A stretch of 64,000 bases of DNA from Areca catechu (lineage: Eukaryota; Streptophyta; Magnoliopsida; Arecales; Arecaceae): NCBI GenBank assembly GCA_021397845.1, contig CM038050.1, forward strand, positions 7,630,471 through 7,694,470, written 5' to 3'. The notes beneath the pieces were generated by a model that saw only the letters and a list, made by a program, of their open reading frames with translations, made no database searches and was not told where the DNA came from. Shown piece after piece: positions 58,268-64,000 of the stretch; position 1 is the stretch's first letter; each line of letters opens with the position of its first letter. The position numbers and the translations under genes were made by a program.

Positions 58268-59690
58268 GATGGAGAAGACAAGCACAATCAAAGTCAACAT
58301 CAACCAGGTTGATAGGAAAAGTAATCTATCTCTAACAAAGAAAGGTGAAAGACATGTTCATCCAGTAGGGATTGATCGATACTCTCATATGTAAGGAGAG
58401 GCCGACCATCATAGAAGATAAGATTTGGAAGCAACTCCATATACAAGTGGTGAGTGCGATATGTTTGTATTTAGCCAATGATATGGTGATCCATATATTG
58501 AGCGAGATTTCTACGATGATGATATAGGTGAAACTCAAGAAATTATATATGGCAAAGTCTCTCACCAGCGTACTCTTTTTTGGAAGTAGTTTTATTAACT
58601 ATGTATGAGCAAAGAACATGGCATGCAGGAGCATCTGAATAATTTTTAAAAGATCTTCATCGATCTTCTTAGTGTAGGCGAGAAAGTTGAAGAGAAGACC
58701 AGGTCGTTGATTTTGTTATCATCATTTCTGTACTCTTTTGAATCCTTAGTGTTTTCTCTTTTAGTGGGGAAGAGCATCATAAAGATGGAGAAAGTCACTT
58801 CAATACTTCTTCAGAACGAGATTCTTAAACGAGAGAACCGAGCTTCGAGTTCACGTAAGAACTCAGCATTAGCAGTTACTAAAAAAATTTGCAGCAAATG
58901 ATGGAGTGACAAAGGATTTCATGGCGAGCAATCCAGGTCCAAGTTGAAGGACACCAGCAAGATCAAGTGCTATCGATGTAACGTGCTGGAGTATCATGTC
59001 AAAGATTGTCTGTAACTCAAGAATCGGATGAAGACTACTATGATAGTGATTAATGGTAGCGATAGTGACGGATACAATGAGACACTCATGGCATCTGAAG
59101 TGATAACCTTTCTTCGCAATAGTAAATTTTAGATTGTGCATGTCCTCATTATGTATGTTGCAGAGATGAGTTGTTTGATTCTTTAAAGAGTTAGAGAGGG
59201 TGTTATTCACTACCAGATGAATCGAGCTATGTGATCAAGGATGAAGGGATAGTCAGCTTAAAGCTTCATGATAGAACATCAAGAAAACTGGACGAGATCC
59301 AATACATATCCAACTTTAGCAAGAATCTAATTTTATCGAGCAAAATGGATTCAAATAGCTACATGTAAAGAGTTGGTGATGGAATCCTAAATTTTATGCA
59401 TGTCAATAGGGTTGTCTTAAGCAAAAGAAATGCGAAATATATACTTCTTGATAGGGAGTCATGTACAAGATCTTTGATGTAGATGGAAGCCCAGTAAAAG
59501 GTTGAGCTTTCGAAGAACGTAGATTGAGATGAGACAAGAGACTCGAAAGGATAACAGGTGATATCGCACAATAAAGTTCCTATTATCGTAAAAGGCTCCC
59601 CTAAACAGGTCTTAAATTAAGGTGAATACAATATACGATGAAGATGGAATTGAGTAGCCTGGCTCGACTCCCATGTTTACTCATCTATAG
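58268..59690 (+). pseudogene. Element C gag and pre-integrase remnant
   Basis: The internal region opens near 58268 (MEKTSTIKVNINQVDRKS). A gag part (58707-58901) reads LILLSSFLYSFESLVFSLLV. The zinc knuckle is KCYRCNVLEYHVKDC (about 58966-59010), with Cys-Cys-His-Cys spacing kept but Glu in place of the usual Gly. The zone to 59600 resembles the pre-integrase segment in broken frames. Many stops. No RT, integrase core or RNase H. Confidence 0.65.
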
Positions 59691-59692
59691 TT

Positions 59693-60745
59693 GTTAGGTA
59701 TTTATCCCAGGGCATCGAAGTAATAGTTACAAACTCTCAAAGTCAGATAGGGGCCAAACATTGAGTCAAGGTTAAGGTTACTGGGTTTGGCATCTCGATT
59801 TAATTTGAAAGAAGATCCAGACTTGCATGCCTGCAGCAGCCTAGGCTCGGCTTGTAAGAACCTAGCTACAGCAAACCAAGATGCAGTCCAAAGGTGCATG
59901 CAAGCCCGCATGGTTGCAGCCCCGTGCATGGCCCAAGCGAGCACGAGCACATGGCCCATGCCAATGCGACCCACGCACAAGGATGCACAGGCATGGCCTA
60001 GTGGTACGCTCGCAGCCCAATGCAATGCTCGTTGCTCGGTGCATACATGCAGTGCATCGTGGACCATTGTGCGATCCATAGGAAGGTTAGCATGGTCTAG
60101 GGTTATTTTATGCCCCGGTGCACTGTCATGGCTCGTAGAAGGGGATAGGCTCGTTTGCACGATCAGATGGCAACTATGCATCTCTTGGCATGATCCAACG
60201 GTGGAGAAGAAATGCCAACTTGATGAAGTTGATCCAAGCTCGGTTTTGCACGATTCAATGGCCCAGCATAGAGGCCGGGCACAATCAGATGGTTGGAAGA
60301 TTTCCAGGGGTCAAATAGTTGTACAAGATTTTGGAATCCATTTTTTATACGGTTTGGACCAAGATTCTCAGGATTCCAAGCTTTATTTAACAGGAAGCCA
60401 CAGGAAGCAACTGTATGAGAATCCAGATGGCTTCCAGGAGGTGTAGCAGCGGTATAGAAAGTCTGTAGGGACTAGAGGGTTTTCTTGAGAATTGAGAGTT
60501 TTGTGAGGAATTTGAAGCTTCTTGTTGAAATAAATTGTACGGGATTAAGACTGCGAGTTCTTATATCATAAATAATTATTTTTCTTATAATAAAGTCTTA
60601 TATGTCATATTAAGTTATTTTTTATTATATTTTTTTCTTTCTTTTCTTGTAGTATTAATAACGACACCATGATCCATGTCTGAAATCCATATTCTACATG
60701 AAGGATTTCTCGATAAAATGTATCAGAGCATGCGGTACCGTAACA
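59693..60745 (+). repeat. Element C 3' LTR
   Basis: Begins TGTTAGGTATTTATCCC and ends GGTACCGTAACA. It is about 60 bp longer than the 5' LTR, with differences mainly in the first 250 bases, which have TGCATG/CCAAGC-rich repeats. Confidence 0.7.
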
Positions 60746-62935
60746 TCTTTCACCAAAGAAACGTTTATTTTTTCTTTTCCAGCTTCTCATGAGGGACAAA
60801 AAGGAGAAAAATGTTAGGGGGGGTTCTATTTTCTGCAATGTCTTCTCCCTTCCCCCTTTACCTAGTTTTCCTTTCATTCTTTGTAGATGGACCGCATCAT
60901 CTCTGCTATCATTTGGGGAAATGGCTGCATGCATGTAATGGGGGATTTAGCATCATTTTATGACCCTAACCTCACATGCAACGCTGTCTCCAAACTACAT
61001 TTTTTTTCTTTTTTGTTGTTTTCAGAGTCGATGAGAATTGAAATGACCACCAACGAATCTTTTAGACTGCAAATAATGGAAAGCATCGGGTCCACTTTGG
61101 GATCAGCAAAGATCTATCATTTTGTTTCCTAATGATCTCAGTTTCCAAACCATTGCTGACGTTGTCCATGGTTTGGGATGGTGGCACCGTTGTGCTCCCT
61201 TCTCCGAAAAAAGCAACAAACCGACGGCACGGATTGTGCTGCATGGCCAAAGAGGTGTGCAGGGCTAGGTTAAACTATGTGCGCAGATCATCGCACAGCG
61301 ACGCACGAATGCAGGATTTACGATGCGTGCTATGATCCATCGTGCAATGAACGATGCACATGCGACGCATTGTATCATACGGCGAGTCACGGGCACCGCA
61401 CATGCTTTTAAACTATGATATCTTGAGACTAGGTACATGCTTTCTTCCTCTGCATTCTTTGACTCAATTCCAAGAACCCTTATTGGATTCTCCAGCCCTT
61501 TCTCATCATGTTTCTCTCTTGTTTTATTTTTATGAGGAACTGTTTACATATTCCTGTTGCCATATGTTCTGTGAGAGTTTCTAGGTTTTGTTTGGTTTGA
61601 AGCTAAGGTGGAAGAAATCTTTCTCATTCCTCCCTGATTCATTTATTCAGCTAGAAAAATAAATAGTTCTTAAAATCTGACCATTTTTTAAAGTTTGCTT
61701 AGTATACTCAATTTAGACTTATTGCTATTGGATTAGAAAAATGTTCTATCAATTCAAGCATTCGGAGCGACATACTTTGTAGTTGTCAGATGAGACATCG
61801 CTTTTATCGATGTTGATGCTTAATAAGTGTTTTCCGCAATTGTTGACGAAAATTTGTTGTTTACTTTTCCAGAGCCAATCGCAATCTAATGTCCTCTCCC
61901 ACTCCAAAACGAATGATGGTACCTTTTTGTCAATTGTAATAATTCAGCAACATCATCTGATAAACTCTATTTTTGGCACCATAGCAACATCCAATCTCGT
62001 CCATCAAACTATCTTGGATTGTATTAGCACCAGCTGGCAGCTTCTTAAAATACTTTGCTTATAAGCCAATATGTGCATCATCTAATTGATAAGATTACTT
62101 AAACTTTTCAAAAAATTATTAGTTAGAACGATCCTACCACATATATCTGAAACTATCTAATAAGAAATTATTATATTATCCAAGAAAGTAAAATTTTTCA
62201 TTCAAAATAAAAAAAAGTTATCAGCCAGCTAATTATAATTTACAGTAATTTTTTTTTCCATTCAAGATTTTTAATGATAATAATGCATTGTTTTGGTGGA
62301 TTCTTAATTAATGATCCAAGATATATGTGGTAGAACAACCATAACCAATAATTTCTAAAACCTTTAGGGGGAAGAAAAAGAAATCTCGATAGGCACTTAA
62401 GCTCGTATAGGGTCCAAGACGGAAAAAGTATACTTTAGTGTGAATGCCCACACACCAACCCTCCGTGGGTCAGCATTCATCACCTAACACGATAGGATAT
62501 CATATGATCTACTTCAGTCCCTGTATTCCAGTTGCGTGCTCAACTTTGAGATGACCGAAGCCCTCCCCTTTCTACATTTCAAGAACTGCTTAATTTATTC
62601 AATAAACTAAAGGAACGGATATCAGAGGAAAAGTAGTTGTTCATGCTTGTTTCTTGGCGCAAGGTATCCGACAAACGGTATTTTGTTTTGAAGAGATCTA
62701 AGAAATGGTTGACTTTGAACCGAGGCGTGACCGCGTGCGAACACCATCGCTGATGGGATCAGATCTTGTCGGATTTTTGGCCAAAATAATGTTAAAAAAA
62801 AATTATTTACGGAAATACAATGATCCGGGCTTTATTCATGGATCTAGATGATTTTTGGTCATGTGTCACCTAGACTTGGACATGTGACCAAATCGGAACA
62901 CGTGGCAGGGCATTTCGGGCGCGTGGCAGGGCGTG
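60746..62935. other. Intergenic DNA
   Basis: No supported gene. At 61270-61400 ACGATGC, GCATCGT-like and CGACGCA motifs recur on both strands, suggesting an old repeat. The stretch 62100-62350 is AT-rich. Confidence 0.5.
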
Positions 62936-63285
62936 GTGAAAATGCGGGTTGGACCCATGAATTTTGTATGAAATCGTGGGTTCAACCCATGATTTTAGTC
63001 CGGATCCTCCACGTGGCATCTGAAAACGCAGGGTTCAACCAACGAATTCAAAATGAAAACGCGGGTCCAACTCGCGATTTCTGTTTATCGGGTTCGGACG
63101 GGTTTAACACTGAAAACGCGGGTTCAACCCGTGATTTCATGAAAATGCAGGTTCAACCCGTGATTTATGTTTATCGGGTCGGGTTTAAAACGCGGGTTCG
63201 AAGTTAATTGGGTTTGACATTGAAAACGCGGGTTGAACCTGCAATTTCATGAAAACGCGGGTTCAACCCACGATTTTAGTTGAAA
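62936..63285. repeat. Tandem repeat with palindromic GGGTTNAACCC core
   Basis: About nine copies of a 28-32-bp unit GAAAACGCGGGTTCAACCCGTGATTT with small changes, partly interrupted by CGGGTTTA-type spacers. The core GGGTTCAACCC is a perfect or near palindrome. The repeat produces a 119-codon frame that I do not regard as a gene. Confidence 0.85.
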
Positions 63286-63379
63286 TTATTTTTTTTTAAA
63301 AATATATGAAATCCCAATTTTATTTTTTATTGAATAAAGAGTTATGCAAACTTTGTTAATTTCAAATAAAAGAAAATAG

Positions 63380-63442
63380 GATTTAGGGTTTAGGTTTTAG
63401 GTTTAAGAAATTAGGATTTACGTATTAGGATTTAGGGTTTAG
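63380..63442. repeat. Short telomere-like tract
   Basis: Runs of TTTAGGG and one-base variants (TTTAGGT, TTAGGAT), for example GGATTTAGGGTTTAGGGTTA. This matches the plant telomere heptamer, but with only a few perfect copies. Confidence 0.6.
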
Positions 63443-64000
63443 GGTTATAGTGCTAGAATTGGTCCGGGCCACCTCGAAATCAGGTCGGGTTTTGGGCCGG
63501 TTTTTAAAAAAATCGGGCCAGGCTTCGGGCCTTAAAATAAAATCCATTTAGTTTTCGGACTGGCACCGGGCACCCCTTTGGCTCGGCTCAGACCGGCCCG
63601 ATTTCGGTTCGCAAATAAGTCCAGGAAAGACCCGATCCTGGTCCCCAATTAAGTCCGATCCAACTGTCCCGGACCAGCCCGAACCCAATCCTTTTTCTTC
63701 GCGGTCTTTAGTCTCTCTCTCTCTCTCGGTCTGTCTCCGTTCTCTTTATTAGTCTCTTCTCTCTCTATCTCTCTCTCTCTCTCGTTTCCATCTCCCTCCC
63801 CCAGTCAGGCCCCGACGGCCGAGGTCCCTCCCTCGCTGACTCCGACCGACTTTTAGCCATAGAATATAATTCATTAAAATAATATCATAATATTATTTTT
63901 ATTAATTTTAATATTTTTGTACTATTTAATGAGTTTTTTTTATTTTTTAAAAGAACTATTATTTTTTTCCAATTATTTTTTTCAACCGTATATTTCTATG
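63443..64000. other. Right end of window: GC-rich patch, CT microsatellite, AT-rich tail
   Basis: At 63480-63670 GGGCC and CCCGATCC motifs recur. TCTCTC runs are at 63712-63786, as in a plant 5' UTR. The final 150 bases are AT-rich. The CT run and GC patch could be the leader of a gene starting beyond the window; no start codon with a supported frame was seen. Confidence 0.4.

Larger units (their letters stand above)
57219..60745 (+). mobile_element. Element C: gutted Copia element with two LTRs
   Basis: Two similar segments of about 1 kb (57219-58208 and 59693-60745) flank 1.5 kb of internal DNA. The first is followed by a primer binding site. The interior keeps gag pieces and a pre-integrase part, but integrase, RT and RNase H are absent. 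LTRs begin TGTTA and end in CA. No matching target duplication was seen, so the ends may be off by some bases. Confidence 0.75.

Noticed and set aside
59787..60446. 219-codon plus-strand frame
   Set aside because: Lies inside the 3' LTR of element C; no domain, and the other LTR does not keep it open.
62848..63207. 119-codon plus-strand frame
   Set aside because: Produced by the palindromic tandem repeat; the peptide is just the repeat unit read in shifting frames.

Overview
The window looks like a nuclear chromosome segment of a monocot plant. A palm is my best guess, but that rests on gene and repeat style and no database match. The sequence is AT-rich with long introns, a GC-rich first exon, abundant microsatellites and nested LTR retrotransposons. 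There are no operons, ribosome binding sites or other bacterial features.

Region 1 (about 4.9-21.5 kb, minus strand) holds the one large host gene. It encodes an organelle-type P-class pentatricopeptide repeat (PPR) protein resembling Arabidopsis At5g02830. Nine exons can be placed by splice sites and reading phase (about 646 codons). The last 200 or so residues are not visible and probably lie beyond the left edge. A solo LTR with a matching 5-bp target duplication (2802-3627) and a SINE lie 3' of exon 9. Intron 6 carries a TIR-type element of about 1.4 kb that has captured a broken piece of a polyamine oxidase (PAO5-type) gene on the same strand. Intron 7 contains a second SINE.

Region 2 (22.4-33.1 kb) is an AT microsatellite into which a Ty3/Gypsy element of the Tat lineage has inserted (element A, 22836-33037, minus orientation). 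It is decayed and lacks protease and the gag C-terminus. It keeps recognisable reverse transcriptase, RNase H, a second RNase H and integrase. It also has an antisense, intron-containing extra gene (aORF) with its own TATA box, and two tandem-repeat arrays between the convergent genes.

Region 3 (34.75-51.3 kb) is a Copia element with an iMet-type primer binding site, interrupted by a second Tat element (element B, 36096-47586, target duplication ATGTA). B has the same layout as A: gag, protease, RT, RNase H and integrase on the minus strand, a 28-bp tandem array, and an antisense aORF with two introns at matching places and phases. Right of B lie Copia gag and leader remnants, partly present twice.

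Region 4 (51-64 kb) is mostly AT-rich intergenic DNA. It holds one small, probably real host gene (54882-55073, 63 residues, with a TATA box and pyrimidine-rich leader) and a gutted Copia element with two long LTRs (57219-60745). It also has a palindromic tandem repeat (62936-63285) and a short telomere-like tract (63380-63440).

All coordinates and translations were worked out by eye. Family names come from recognising motifs, without searches.
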